From a virus, in IMG/VR virus record IMGVR_UViG_3300048592_000436, positions 1 to 52,646 of that record: a stretch of DNA of 52,646 nt; one strand, 5' to 3'. Below the pieces are notes generated by a model that worked only from the letters and a program-made list of their open reading frames with translations, did no database searches and was not told where the DNA came from. This document shows, piece by piece, positions 28,950 through 36,701 of this stretch (positions are counted from its first letter, which is position 1; each line of letters starts with the position of its first letter). Position numbers and translations under genes: made by a program.

Positions 28950-28971
28950 GGGGGCGGGATAGCTCGCCCCC
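28950..28971 (+). terminator. Hairpin after the coat gene
   Basis: GGGGGCG (28950-28956) and CGCCCCC (28965-28971) pair with an 8-base loop, followed only by TTC. It could be a weak terminator or a 3' stability element lowering expression of later genes. Confidence 0.45.
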
Positions 28972-28995
28972 TTCGCCAAGCTCAGGAGAATGCAA

Positions 28996-29745
28996 ATGGC
29001 AACGATTTATGAAGTCCCGCCCGGCAGCACCCTGACCGCGACGGTATTCGACGGGACTGGATACGTTCGGCAGGTGGAAAACCCAGCGATTGCGGGGCTT
29101 GTCACGAATGCCGCGCCGCTGGTGTTCGGCCCGTATATCCAGCCTCGGCAATTCCGGGTGTCTGGCGACGTAGCTGTCAGCATTGCGGAGGTCGCGGCGT
29201 TTTCGGTGCCGGGTGTCGGGCTGCCGGCGAATGTGGTCGACATGTTCGGAGAAGGCGCCCCGGTCGCCCCGGTGCAGGCATCGCTGCTCGTCAACCCGGC
29301 GGGCGATGATAACGCGATCCTCTACACCGCGGCGGCCTATGGCGCGGCGGGCAATGCGATCAGCGTCGAATATATCGACCCGGGCGTTGATGACGCCGTG
29401 CTTGCGGTAACGGCTGAAAGCAACGCCCTGAAGGTTTACCTGGAGACGGACGAAAACGGGGATATCGTGACCACGGCGGCGGATATCGTGACTGCGGTCG
29501 AGGCGAGCGACGCTGCCATGGGCTTTCTGACGCTGGCAATTGACGCGACCGACGAGGACAGTGGCGGCGGCGTTGGCGTTGTGGCGGCGGCAGCGGCGGC
29601 CGTCCTCGAAGGCGGCGTCGGAACGGGCATCGGAACGGCGGGGGCTGGATCGCGGTACACCGCGACCGGGGAAACTCCCGCGGTCTACATGCAGACCGGG
29701 CCGATCGGCCAGCCGGCGTGGGTGCAGTTGGCGGAGGTGTCCTGA
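28996..29745 (+). CDS. Candidate capsid decoration or head fibre protein
   Basis: The 249-residue protein is beta-rich with the segments YTAAAYGAAGNAISVEYIDP and ALKVYLETDENGDIVTTAAD. These resemble repeated immunoglobulin-like units found in sheath and head-decorating proteins. It ends with a Gly/Ala-rich GGVGTGIGTAGAG stretch. Start at 28996 has AGGAG 7 bases before; 28990 is too close. Position right after the coat gene supports a capsid surface role. Confidence 0.65.
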   Translation: MATIYEVPPGSTLTATVFDGTGYVRQVENPAIAGLVTNAAPLVFGPYIQPRQFRVSGDVAVSIAEVAAFSVPGVGLPANVVDMFGEGAPVAPVQASLLVNPAGDDNAILYTAAAYGAAGNAISVEYIDPGVDDAVLAVTAESNALKVYLETDENGDIVTTAADIVTAVEASDAAMGFLTLAIDATDEDSGGGVGVVAAAAAAVLEGGVGTGIGTAGAGSRYTATGETPAVYMQTGPIGQPAWVQLAEVS

Positions 29746-29948
29746 TGCCTGATCCCTACGCGGGCCTTCTGAAGGTTGCCAAGCCGGGCAGCCTGCTCGG
29801 GTTTCACTACATCGACCCCGCGAACTTCGATCCGTCGCGGCATGTTCTGTTCGATAATGCGCCGGCCGCGACTGTGGTGACGGGCAATGAGTTCGTGCTG
29901 CCGCCGGCAGCCAAGCCGCGCGGACGGCCGCGGAAGATTGCCGAATGA
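29745..29948 (+). CDS. Small late protein, 67 residues
   Basis: The protein begins MPDPYAGLLKVAKPGSLLGF and ends with basic PRGRPRKIAE, an AT-hook-like motif. It is in TGATG and ATGA overlaps. Possibly a small head or connector component; no family known. Confidence 0.6.
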   Translation: MPDPYAGLLKVAKPGSLLGFHYIDPANFDPSRHVLFDNAPAATVVTGNEFVLPPAAKPRGRPRKIAE

Positions 29949-30460
29949 CCCTGACTGTCGCCCCGGCCTCTGGCGCCAATTCCTACGCCTCGCTCGCGGC
30001 GACGGACGCATATCACGCGGTCCGCGCCAATGCGACATGGACGGGCACGGACGAGGCCAAGGAATCCGCGCTGATCCGGGCGACGCAGTGGCTTGACGGG
30101 CGCTATCGCAGCCGCTGGCCGGGGCTCAGGACGGGCGGGCGCTCGCAGGCGCTGGAATGGCCCCGCTCCGGCGTTGTGGACATGGAAGGCAACGGCATTA
30201 CAGAAGACGAGGTGCCCGTCGAAGTGGTGAACGCGACGATGGAAGCGGCGTTGCGGGAACTGGTTGCGCCCGGCAGCCTTGCGCCGGACTATGTGGCGAA
30301 CACGGGCGTGAAGCGCGAGCGCGTCGGCCCGCTGGAAGTCGAATATCTCGGCGTTTCGGGGGCATCGTCGGTGCAGCCTGTGCTGACCGCGGTGGATGAA
30401 ATCCTCGCGAGCCTGATCGGGCCTTCGTCCGGGGTCGTCGGGCGTCTGGTGCGCGCGTGA
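29945..30460 (+). CDS. Head-tail connector (DnaT-like family)
   Basis: The 171-residue protein follows the DnaT-like phage connector pattern: MTLTVAPASGANSYASLAAT, ESALIRATQWLDGRYRSRWP, QALEWPRSGV and a long helical middle with EVPVEVVNATMEAALRELV. The end contains VKRERVGPLEVEYLG. These proteins line the portal exit (adaptor). Located after coat and before closure genes, as expected. Confidence 0.8.
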   Translation: MTLTVAPASGANSYASLAATDAYHAVRANATWTGTDEAKESALIRATQWLDGRYRSRWPGLRTGGRSQALEWPRSGVVDMEGNGITEDEVPVEVVNATMEAALRELVAPGSLAPDYVANTGVKRERVGPLEVEYLGVSGASSVQPVLTAVDEILASLIGPSSGVVGRLVRA

Positions 30461-30705
30461 ACAAGGTTACACCGCTGTTCGGTGGTGAGGTGGCGGCCAC
30501 GGCAGAGCCGCGCGAGAGCGTGGTGGCGGTGGCGGAAGAACTACTGGAAATGGCACGGTCCGGACAGGCGCAAATGCTCGCGGTGGTCTACATGGGCCCG
30601 GATAACCTGTGCGGCTATCGTATAGCCGGGCTCACGGGGGCCTATAGCGCCATAGGGGCGGCGCAGATGGTGCTCTACAGGCTGATCGAGGAGGCAAAGC
30701 AGTGA
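30457..30705 (+). CDS. Hypothetical late protein, 82 residues, GTG start
   Basis: GTG at 30457 overlaps the upstream stop (GTGA). The protein has a helical middle (SVVAVAEELLEMARSGQAQM) and a C-terminal helix (AAQMVLYRLIEEAKQ), with CGYRIAGLTGAYS between. Small proteins in this slot are often head or neck helpers. No family match. Confidence 0.62.
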   Translation: MNKVTPLFGGEVAATAEPRESVVAVAEELLEMARSGQAQMLAVVYMGPDNLCGYRIAGLTGAYSAIGAAQMVLYRLIEEAKQ

Positions 30706-31145
30706 CCTTCGACTACGCCAAGTCGGGCCGCACGGCTGCGGGCCTGATCGCCAAGTTCGGCGAGTTCGCGGTCCTGCGTAAGGCAAACTTCACCGGCCCG
30801 GACTACGACCCGACGCCGGGGGAGCCGCTGTATGTGCAGGTCATGGCTGTCGATGTGGGCCGGAAGGACCGTGCCGTGGGTTCGGTGACGCAGACCATGC
30901 GCGAGGTCATCATCTCGACGGACGGCGTTCCGGCGCTTCCGGGGGGCAACTTGCTGGCTCCGGAGCGGGGCGACCGGCTACTCATGGACGCGCCGGAGGT
31001 GAGCCTGTACGATGCGCAGGTCTATCTGTCCGGGGCGATCCTGGACGATGGCGCCTTCGTGGGGCGGTCGCACGAGATCGCCGAGGTTCGGCCGCTGGCC
31101 CCTGCGGGCGTGGTGGTCATGTGGGAAGTGAGCTTGGTGATATGA
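30702..31145 (+). CDS. Head closure-like protein
   Basis: The 147-residue beta-rich protein (GEFAVLRKANFTGPDYDP, VDVGRKDRAVGSVTQTMREV, GDRLLMDAPEVSLYD) looks like a phage head-closure or stopper. It has a GTG start at 30702 overlapping the upstream stop by GTGA. Its place between adaptor and minor head genes supports this. Confidence 0.65.
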   Translation: MTFDYAKSGRTAAGLIAKFGEFAVLRKANFTGPDYDPTPGEPLYVQVMAVDVGRKDRAVGSVTQTMREVIISTDGVPALPGGNLLAPERGDRLLMDAPEVSLYDAQVYLSGAILDDGAFVGRSHEIAEVRPLAPAGVVVMWEVSLVI

Positions 31146-31444
31146 TGCCCTACACCCCTCAAATCGACTGGACCGGCGGGGAATGCCCGCTACACATCCG
31201 GCTTATCGACGGCGTGCCGGTGCTCTTCGATGACCGCGGGCGGATGGTGAAGGGGCAAGTGAGCGTCAAGGTCGAGAGCGCCGTTGATAAGATGATGGGG
31301 GTCACGGCGACGATCCTAGTCGAGCGGGAACCTTCGCTTTCGGCGGCAGAGGCGAAAGAGGAAGCCGAACGCCGCGAGATAGTGCGGCAAGCCATTCGTG
31401 ACATGACCGAAGAGGCGAAAGCCCGGGGGACAAGGCTCTTCTGA
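31142..31444 (+). CDS. Hypothetical late protein, 100 residues
   Basis: A beta-rich half (CPLHIRLIDGVPVLFDDRGR) is followed by a helical Glu/Ala-rich half (EAKEEAERREIVRQAIRDM). It is in ATGA overlap at the start and shares its last base with the next gene. Role in the neck is likely by place only. Confidence 0.6.
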   Translation: MMPYTPQIDWTGGECPLHIRLIDGVPVLFDDRGRMVKGQVSVKVESAVDKMMGVTATILVEREPSLSAAEAKEEAERREIVRQAIRDMTEEAKARGTRLF

Positions 31445-31806
31445 TGGCCCGCCGCCCCTCGCAACGCCAAATCTTCAACGCCCTCGCCGAGCAGATGGAA
31501 CCGCGCATCCGCGCCGCCTTCCTCTCCAGCATCCGCGACATTCGCAGCGAGGCGCAACTCGCCGCCATCATCGGGCATATCGAGGCCGGGCGCATCGACC
31601 TCGCCCTCGCGGCGCTCAACCTGCGGCCGGAGTTCTTCGCGCCCCTCGATGACGCATTGCGGGGGGCATACCTCGCCGGGGGAGCGGCGGCCGTCACGGC
31701 CCTGCCTCGGATAGCCGACCCTTTTCCGGTGCGCGTCTCGCGGTGCGCTTCGACGGACGAAACCCGCGGGCGGAACGATACCTCGCGGAGAGATCAAGCG
31801 GACTGA
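31444..31806 (+). CDS. Minor head protein, N-terminal part (before a -1 slip)
   Basis: The zero-frame product is 120 residues. Residues 1-94 look like the N-terminus of an SPP1 gp7-type head morphogenesis protein (RQIFNALAEQMEPRIRAAFL, RIDLALAALNLRPEFFAPL). The family continuation lies in the -1 frame. The heptamer CCCTTTT at 31719-31725, read C CCT TTT, permits slip to a 351-residue fusion. If no slip occurs, a short tail SRCASTDETRGRND is added. So the gene probably makes both short and long forms. Confidence 0.72.
   Translation: MARRPSQRQIFNALAEQMEPRIRAAFLSSIRDIRSEAQLAAIIGHIEAGRIDLALAALNLRPEFFAPLDDALRGAYLAGGAAAVTALPRIADPFPVRVSRCASTDETRGRNDTSRRDQAD
31719..31725 (+). promoter_or_regulatory. 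-1 frameshift heptamer in minor head gene
   Basis: CCCTTTT is positioned X XXY YYZ in the zero frame (C CCT TTT), with a CGCG-TCT-CGCG stem (31732-31742) six bases on. The downstream frame has no ribosome binding site before its first GTG at 31743. The slip would change ...ADPF into the frame SGARLAVRFDGRNP. Confidence 0.6.
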
Positions 31807-32498
31807 TCGTCGAGATACTGGAGGACACGCGCGACGGAATACGCGCATGGATCGCCAACGGCATGGTTGACGGCCGGAACCCGCGCAACACGGCACTGGA
31901 CATCGTGGGCCGGATCAACCGCGCCACCGGGCGCCGGGAAGGCGGGATCGTCGGCCTGACCTCGCAGCAAATGGGCTACGTCGCCAACATGCGGGCCGAT
32001 CTGGCGGACCCGGAACGGATGGCGGGGTATTTCGATCGGGCGCGCAGAGACAAGCGCTTCGACGGGCTGGTGCGCCGGGCCATGCGGGATGGCAAGCCTC
32101 TGGCGCAGGCGGACATCGACCGGATTGCGGCGCGCTATTCGGACAGGTTGCTGTCGCTGCGTGGTGAGACGATCGCGCGGACGGAAAGCATGACGGCGCT
32201 GAACGAGGCGCGATATGAAGCCGTGCAACAGCAGATCGACGCAGGAAATCTCGCGCCGGGTCAGGTAGAGTGGCAGTGGCAGGCAAACCTGGACGGTAGG
32301 GTAAGGGACAGCCATTCGGCAATGCACATGCAGACCGTTCGGCACGGCGATGCCTTCGTGAGCCCTGTGACCGGCGCGAGGATGCGTTACCCCATGGATC
32401 GGGCGCTTGGCGCAGGGGCGGGGGACATCATCAACTGCCGGTGTATCTTGGCGCCGAAAATTGACTATCTCGCCGGCTTGTCGCGACGAGTAGCCTAG
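31743..32498 (+). CDS. Minor head protein, C-terminal part (-1 frame)
   Basis: This 251-residue frame (to 32498) carries the conserved part of phage head morphogenesis proteins: FDGRNPRAERYLAERSSGLI, GGIVGLTSQQMGYV, the ARTESMTALNEARYEA helix and the closing DRVRDSH-like NLDGRVRDSHSAMH with IINCRCILAP. Such proteins join head and tail or enter with DNA. The first possible start (GTG 31743) has no visible ribosome binding site, so production by -1 slip from 31444 is preferred. Confidence 0.75.
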   Translation: MRFDGRNPRAERYLAERSSGLIVEILEDTRDGIRAWIANGMVDGRNPRNTALDIVGRINRATGRREGGIVGLTSQQMGYVANMRADLADPERMAGYFDRARRDKRFDGLVRRAMRDGKPLAQADIDRIAARYSDRLLSLRGETIARTESMTALNEARYEAVQQQIDAGNLAPGQVEWQWQANLDGRVRDSHSAMHMQTVRHGDAFVSPVTGARMRYPMDRALGAGAGDIINCRCILAPKIDYLAGLSRRVA

Positions 32499-32698
32499 TT
32501 TCGTGTCAGTCGCCCACGGGAAGCGCAGTCGTCGGCAAGCGCCTTCATGATATTCGGGTTTTCGACGCCGGTTTTGGTAGAGGCCAGCCGCGTGACGGTT
32601 TCGCAGTGCGCGATGTCTTCGGCGCGGTCTGAATAGACATGCCATCCGGCAAAGCCGGAGGCCACAACGATGGTCAGGGCGACAATGGCTTTAGTCAT
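32495..32698 (-). CDS. Reverse-strand membrane protein (moron)
   Basis: The 67-residue protein begins MTKAIVALTIVVASGFAGW, a membrane anchor or signal. The exported part has cysteines (HCETVTRL and DDCASRG). It is on the minus strand inside the plus-strand late operon, with AGGAGG 8 bases before the ATG and its own promoter (32719-32746). Its stop and that of the minor head gene are read from the two strands of one CTAG (32495-32498). This is the layout of a moron, active on its own during infection or in other states. Confidence 0.75.
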   Translation of the reverse strand: MTKAIVALTIVVASGFAGWHVYSDRAEDIAHCETVTRLASTKTGVENPNIMKALADDCASRGRLTRN

Positions 32699-32718
32699 TG
32701 GGCGATCCTCCTGCGGGA

Positions 32719-32746
32719 TATATAGGGGCGCGGACGCATGGCGCAA
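32719..32746 (-). promoter_or_regulatory. Promoter of the reverse-strand moron
   Basis: On the minus strand: TTGCGC (32746-32741), 16 bases, TATATA (32724-32719). It overlaps the first codons of the next plus-strand gene (ATG 32738). The 240-base gap between 32498 and 32738 contains only this unit. Confidence 0.6.
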
Positions 32747-33184
32747 AATTTCGCTGCGACGGTCGGTGCTTGGGTAGACGACTACAAGGACGCAGCCGAG
32801 ACGATATTCCGGGCATCGGCGCAGGAAGTGCTCAACGATGCGAACCTTTCGCGCGCAAGCGGTGGCAGCCGGCCGATCGATACGGGGTTTCTGGGCGGGT
32901 CTCTCACGGTCGGGATCAATGAGGAACCGGCAAACGTGAACGGGCTGCGGTCAAGTGGTTCCTACGCGCTAGAGATACTGCCGGCGAAACTCGGAGACGT
33001 GCTGATGGCGCGCTGGACGGCGGCATATGCCCGCCGGATGGAGTACGGCTTCAACGGGCAGGACAGCCTGGGCAGGACTTATCGCCAGCAAGGCTTCGGC
33101 TTCGTGCGGAAGGCGGCGCAGAACTGGGTCAGCATCGTCGCCAAGTACGAGGCGGCCGGAAAGCGGGTGCTGGGTGTCGATTGA
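32738..33184 (+). CDS. HK97 gp10-like neck or tail-completion protein
   Basis: The 148-residue protein follows the pattern of HK97 gp10: WVDDYKDAAETIFRASAQEV in an early helix, SRPIDTGFLGGSL (P-x-D-T-G-x-L-x-x-S) and a C-terminal part with RRMEYGFNGQDSLGRTYRQQ and FVRKAAQNW. It joins head and tail. No good ribosome binding site is seen before the ATG at 32738, since the moron has replaced the usual upstream region. Confidence 0.78.
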   Translation: MAQNFAATVGAWVDDYKDAAETIFRASAQEVLNDANLSRASGGSRPIDTGFLGGSLTVGINEEPANVNGLRSSGSYALEILPAKLGDVLMARWTAAYARRMEYGFNGQDSLGRTYRQQGFGFVRKAAQNWVSIVAKYEAAGKRVLGVD

Positions 33185-33572
33185 AGCAAGCATTCGGGCG
33201 GCGCTATCCGAGCGCCTGGACGGACTTGATACCGATCTGCCGATCCTCTGGGAGAACCGGAAGAACCTGCCGACTGCCGGCAACTGGATGCTCGCGCAAC
33301 TGATCCGAAACCGCACCGCGCGCCTCGGGATCGCCCCTATGCATCGCTGGCCCGGCATCCTGCAGGTGTCGGTGATGACCGGGCTCGGCGAAGGGCCGAT
33401 GGCCGGGGACCGCATCGCGGAACAGGTAGCGGCGCATTTCCCGGCCGATCTGAGGCTGGTGCACGGGACGACGACGGTGCGGGTGACCGAGGCGCCGTCA
33501 GTTGCGGGCGGGCTAGTCTCTGGTGGCTGGTGGGAAGTGCCGGTCAGCATTTACTTCGAGGCGCTGCAGTAG
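33174..33572 (+). CDS. Tail terminator-like protein
   Basis: GTG at 33174 overlaps the previous gene by 11 bases. The 132-residue protein has an N-terminal helix (SIEASIRAALSERLDGLDTD), LPILWENRKNLPTAGNWMLA and a C-terminal strand (SGGWWEVPVSIYFEALQ). These are like DUF4128/lambda U-type tail terminators. Order (gp10-like, terminator, tube) agrees. Confidence 0.72.
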   Translation: MSIEASIRAALSERLDGLDTDLPILWENRKNLPTAGNWMLAQLIRNRTARLGIAPMHRWPGILQVSVMTGLGEGPMAGDRIAEQVAAHFPADLRLVHGTTTVRVTEAPSVAGGLVSGGWWEVPVSIYFEALQ

Positions 33573-33629
33573 CACCTCGGCCCTTCAACGCGCCTTGGGC
33601 AAGCGGACCCTCAATCAAAGGAGGCCGCG

Positions 33630-34136
33630 ATGGCCACGCTTTTCCCCGTAGCGGGTTCCAAAATCTATATCGGCAACGCTGCTCTGGCGTCCGAAAGCGG
33701 CGATATGGTCCCCAGCGACTTCACGGCCGTCACCTGGGTCGAGATCGACGGCTGGATCAATGCAGGCGCCATCGGCGATACGTCCGAGACGATATCGACG
33801 CGGCTCATCAACCGCAACCGCACCATCAAGCAGAAAGGTTCGCGGGATGCCGGTTCGATGGAAAACGAGTTCGCGGCGCTCACTGCCGACGCCGGCCAAC
33901 TTGCCCTTATCGCGGCCGAGAAAACCAGCTCGGAATATCCGTTCAAGATCGAATGGGACGATGCCGATGTGGTTGAATTGCCCGACACTTCGACGCCGAC
34001 CACCTTCCTTTTCTGCGCCCTGGTGAACGGCGCCAGATACGGGCAGGGCACGGCGAACACAATTCACACGCTCAATTCGACGCTGGAGATCAACTCCAAC
34101 ATCGTCGTCGTGGCGAAAGCGGTCGTGGAGGGCTGA
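33630..34136 (+). CDS. Major tail tube protein
   Basis: The 168-residue protein starts MATLFPVAGSKIYIGNAALA, with SDFTAVTWVEIDGWINAG and the typical end VNGARYGQGTANTIHTLNST and ITSNIVVVAKAV-like strands. It resembles the tube family of siphophages. AGGAGG upstream. It is followed by chaperones and the tape measure, which fits a flexible tail. Confidence 0.82.
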   Translation: MATLFPVAGSKIYIGNAALASESGDMVPSDFTAVTWVEIDGWINAGAIGDTSETISTRLINRNRTIKQKGSRDAGSMENEFAALTADAGQLALIAAEKTSSEYPFKIEWDDADVVELPDTSTPTTFLFCALVNGARYGQGTANTIHTLNSTLEINSNIVVVAKAVVEG

Positions 34137-34543
34137 TGGCGTTCAACCTCGCAGAGCAGGCGGAACGATCAGCGAAGCAGGAGGACGGCATCACCGTCCG
34201 GCTGGTCGATCCCGCCGGCCACGATACCGGGGCGACGATCACGCTCGCGGGGCCGGACAGCCGCCGGGCGCTGAAGTCCCGCCGCGCGGCGTGGCGGCAT
34301 GTGGTGATGAAGCGGGGCGACAAGGAACGAGAGCGGGAGGTGACAGCCGAGGAAACGGCCGAGGCCGGGTCGCGGCTTCTCGCTGGCGCCGTCATCGCAT
34401 GGGACGGCATGTTCCGCGGGGCGGACAATGAGCCGCTGGAATGCACGATCGACAACGTGCTGGAGACCTTCCGCAAGGTGCCCTGGGTCGAGGAACTGTG
34501 CGACGTTCATTTCGGTGTCCGTGAAAATTTTACGCAGGGCTGA
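34136..34543 (+). CDS. Tail assembly chaperone (G-like)
   Basis: The 135-residue protein begins right at the tube stop (TGATG). It has VRLVDPAGHDTGATITL, a helix with RAAWRHVVMKRGDKE and an end CDVHFGVRENFTQG. In phages of this order the gene before the tape measure encodes the G chaperone, and slipping gives the GT product. AAATTTT at 34525-34531 marks the site. Confidence 0.78.
   Translation: MAFNLAEQAERSAKQEDGITVRLVDPAGHDTGATITLAGPDSRRALKSRRAAWRHVVMKRGDKEREREVTAEETAEAGSRLLAGAVIAWDGMFRGADNEPLECTIDNVLETFRKVPWVEELCDVHFGVRENFTQG
34525..34531 (+). promoter_or_regulatory. -1 frameshift heptamer between G-like and T-like parts
   Basis: AAATTTT is read A AAT TTT in the G frame; a -1 slip continues as TAC GCA GGG. 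A GCGCG/CGCGC stem follows at 34548-34564. The -1 frame has a stop just before the heptamer and stays open to 34884, as for lambda G/GT. Confidence 0.7.
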
Positions 34544-34884
34544 TCCGGCGCGCGTGCGACGCGCTGCGGGGTCAGCTTGAAAGCCAGGGGCTTGCCGGTT
34601 TTCCGGCGGACTTGGAACATCTCTCGGATTGGTTCTGGGAACTGGATTCGCAGCGCCAGAGGACTGGCCTGGATGAGAACCCGATTTCATGGGCCGATCT
34701 GGCGGGGTGGTCGCAGATGACCGGCCACCGGCCGCGGCGATGGGAACTTGCCGCGCTGCGGCGAATGGACATGATCCGGCTCGGCCGGGTCGCGCAGGTT
34801 GACCGGGTGACCGGGGATCAGGCCAAGCCCAAGATGACGCCAGGCCTGTTTCTGGCGATGTTCGGAGGCGGGAAGAAGAAATGA
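34531..34884 (+). CDS. Tail assembly chaperone, T-like extension (-1 frame)
   Basis: The slip product adds 117 residues (YAGLIRRACDALRGQLESQG to the Lys-rich end), giving a 249-residue GT-type protein. The part LSDWFWELDSQRQRTGLDEN and ISWADLAGWSQMTGHRPRRW is typical of T domains. A TTG at 34612 could start a free T protein, but there is no ribosome binding site. The end overlaps the tape-measure start (ATGA). Confidence 0.7.
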   Translation, partial: YAGLIRRACDALRGQLESQGLAGFPADLEHLSDWFWELDSQRQRTGLDENPISWADLAGWSQMTGHRPRRWELAALRRMDMIRLGRVAQVDRVTGDQAKPKMTPGLFLAMFGGGKKK

Positions 34885-36701
34885 CAGATGCCCGCCTCGG
34901 ACTGAACATCGACAGCCGTTCGGCGGTTGTCGGTGTAAACGACCTCGACAATCTTGCCGCTTCGGCGCGGCGAACCGAGCAGGCCGTCGACAGACTGGCG
35001 ACAGGCGCAACTCAAGACCTGAACCGGATCAAGACGGCGGGTACGCAGGCAGCCGCGAGCGCGGATCGCATGAGCAGTTCCTTTGCCATGGCCGGGCGCG
35101 GGCAAATCCAGAACGTAGCCTTTCAGGTGGGCGACTTCGCAACGCAGGTCGGCGCGGGGACGAGTGCCTCGGTGGCGCTTGGGCAGCAGTTGCCGCAGTT
35201 GCTCGGTGGGTTTGGCGCGCTTGGCGCGGTGCTTGGTGCCGTGGTGGCGATCGGGGTTCCGCTGGCGGCGTCCTTCTTTCGCAGCGCCGATGGCGCGGAG
35301 GCGTTTGGCGAGGCGTCGGATGACGCAGCCGGTTCGGCGCAGGGGCTATTCGATCTGATCCAGAGCCGCGCAGAGACAATCGAGGCACTGACGGCGCAAT
35401 TCGGCGGGGCGGCCGACGCCGCGCTGCGATTGGCGGATGCCCAGATCATGCTTGGCAATGCAGTTGCGCAGGCGGACCTCAACTCGGCAATCGCAGAGTT
35501 TGATCGGTTTTGGGAAAGAACGACCTTCGGCGTCTCCGCGACCACTCAGGTTGAGGAACTGACGGATGCTCTGGGTATTTCCGTATCAGAAGCCTACCGG
35601 CTGCGCGATACGTTCCAAGAGTTGGGGCAGGCTCGTGGCGTGCAGGAGCAGGCGATGCTCCTGCAGAGCATAGTCGCGCAGATCGAAAGCGCAACGGCTG
35701 AGGGCGCAGAATTCACCGAAGAAGGCGCCAGGATGGCCGCGGCGATCCTGAGTGCGGCCGAGGCTGCGACTACGCTGGCCGGGAATACCGATCAGGCGAC
35801 AACCGCGGCCATGCGGGCGAGGGATGCCTACTACGAATTTGCCGACGCGATCCGTCTTGCCAATGCGCAGCAGGCGGCACGCCTGGCGGATGCTACGGCC
35901 GGCCCGGCATCGACCGAAGACCCGCGCGTGCAAGGGGTAACAGGGCAGGACTGGCAGGAAATAAATGCATGGCGTCGCGACCAGGCCGGCAAAGCGGCGT
36001 CTAGGGGAGGTGGTGGCGGCGGCGGTGGCGGCCGATCGTCGGCAATATCCGAAGCCGAACGCGAGGCCGCCGCAATACAGCGTGTGGTCCAGTCGTTGCA
36101 GGACGAAATCGCCATGGTCGGCATGTCCGATCTGGCGCGCGAGACGCATCAGCAACTCCGCGCGGCCGGGGTCAGCATTTACAGCCAGCAAGGCCAGGAA
36201 ATCGCCGATCTGGTGGATCAACTGTACAATCTTGAGCAGGCAGAAAAGGCGGCGCAGACTTCCGGCGAAGCCCTGATGAGCGCGGCCGGCGACATCGCCA
36301 GCGCCATGGGGCAGTTTGGCGGGGAATCTTTCCGGGCGGCGAAGATATTTGGCGCGGCCATTGCGCTGATCAACACCTATCAAGGCGCGTCGGAGGCGCT
36401 AAAGTTGCCGTTCCCCGCGAACCTCGCTGCAGCGGGCTCGGTTCTCGCCGCAGGCCTCGGCTTTGTGGCGTCGATCAAGAGCGCGCAGCCCGGTGGTGGA
36501 GGCAGCGGTTCGCGGGGGCGCGGTCGCGGGGCATCCTCGGCAGCCGCAGCCCCGGCGGCGGCACCGCAGGCCCCCTTGCGCGTGTTTATACAGGACATCA
36601 GCCCGGACAGCCTCATTTCCGGGGCGGCGCTGCAAAGCCTCTTCGACAAGCTGCTATCCGAGAACAAGGATCGCGGTTACGTGCTTCAGGTGGCCCGATG
36701 A
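34881..36701 (+). CDS. Tail tape measure protein
   Basis: The 606-residue protein has helical N-terminal repeats (SARRTEQAVDRLATGATQDL), a membrane-like run (LPQLLGGFGALGAVLGAVVA near residues 105-125), more helices and a poly-Gly linker near residue 375. The end has LKLPFPANLAAAGSVLAAGL. Tail length is set by such proteins; at about 1.5 angstrom per residue this one suggests a tail near 90 nm (rule of thumb). Overlaps neighbours by ATGA at both ends. Confidence 0.85.
   Translation: MTDARLGLNIDSRSAVVGVNDLDNLAASARRTEQAVDRLATGATQDLNRIKTAGTQAAASADRMSSSFAMAGRGQIQNVAFQVGDFATQVGAGTSASVALGQQLPQLLGGFGALGAVLGAVVAIGVPLAASFFRSADGAEAFGEASDDAAGSAQGLFDLIQSRAETIEALTAQFGGAADAALRLADAQIMLGNAVAQADLNSAIAEFDRFWERTTFGVSATTQVEELTDALGISVSEAYRLRDTFQELGQARGVQEQAMLLQSIVAQIESATAEGAEFTEEGARMAAAILSAAEAATTLAGNTDQATTAAMRARDAYYEFADAIRLANAQQAARLADATAGPASTEDPRVQGVTGQDWQEINAWRRDQAGKAASRGGGGGGGGGRSSAISEAEREAAAIQRVVQSLQDEIAMVGMSDLARETHQQLRAAGVSIYSQQGQEIADLVDQLYNLEQAEKAAQTSGEALMSAAGDIASAMGQFGGESFRAAKIFGAAIALINTYQGASEALKLPFPANLAAAGSVLAAGLGFVASIKSAQPGGGGSGSRGRGRGASSAAAAPAAAPQAPLRVFIQDISPDSLISGAALQSLFDKLLSENKDRGYVLQVAR

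Noticed and set aside
27745-29979. Minus-strand open frame of 744 codons
   Set aside because: Antisense to coat and decoration genes. Long because of high GC third positions; the product is Arg/His-rich with no domain pattern.
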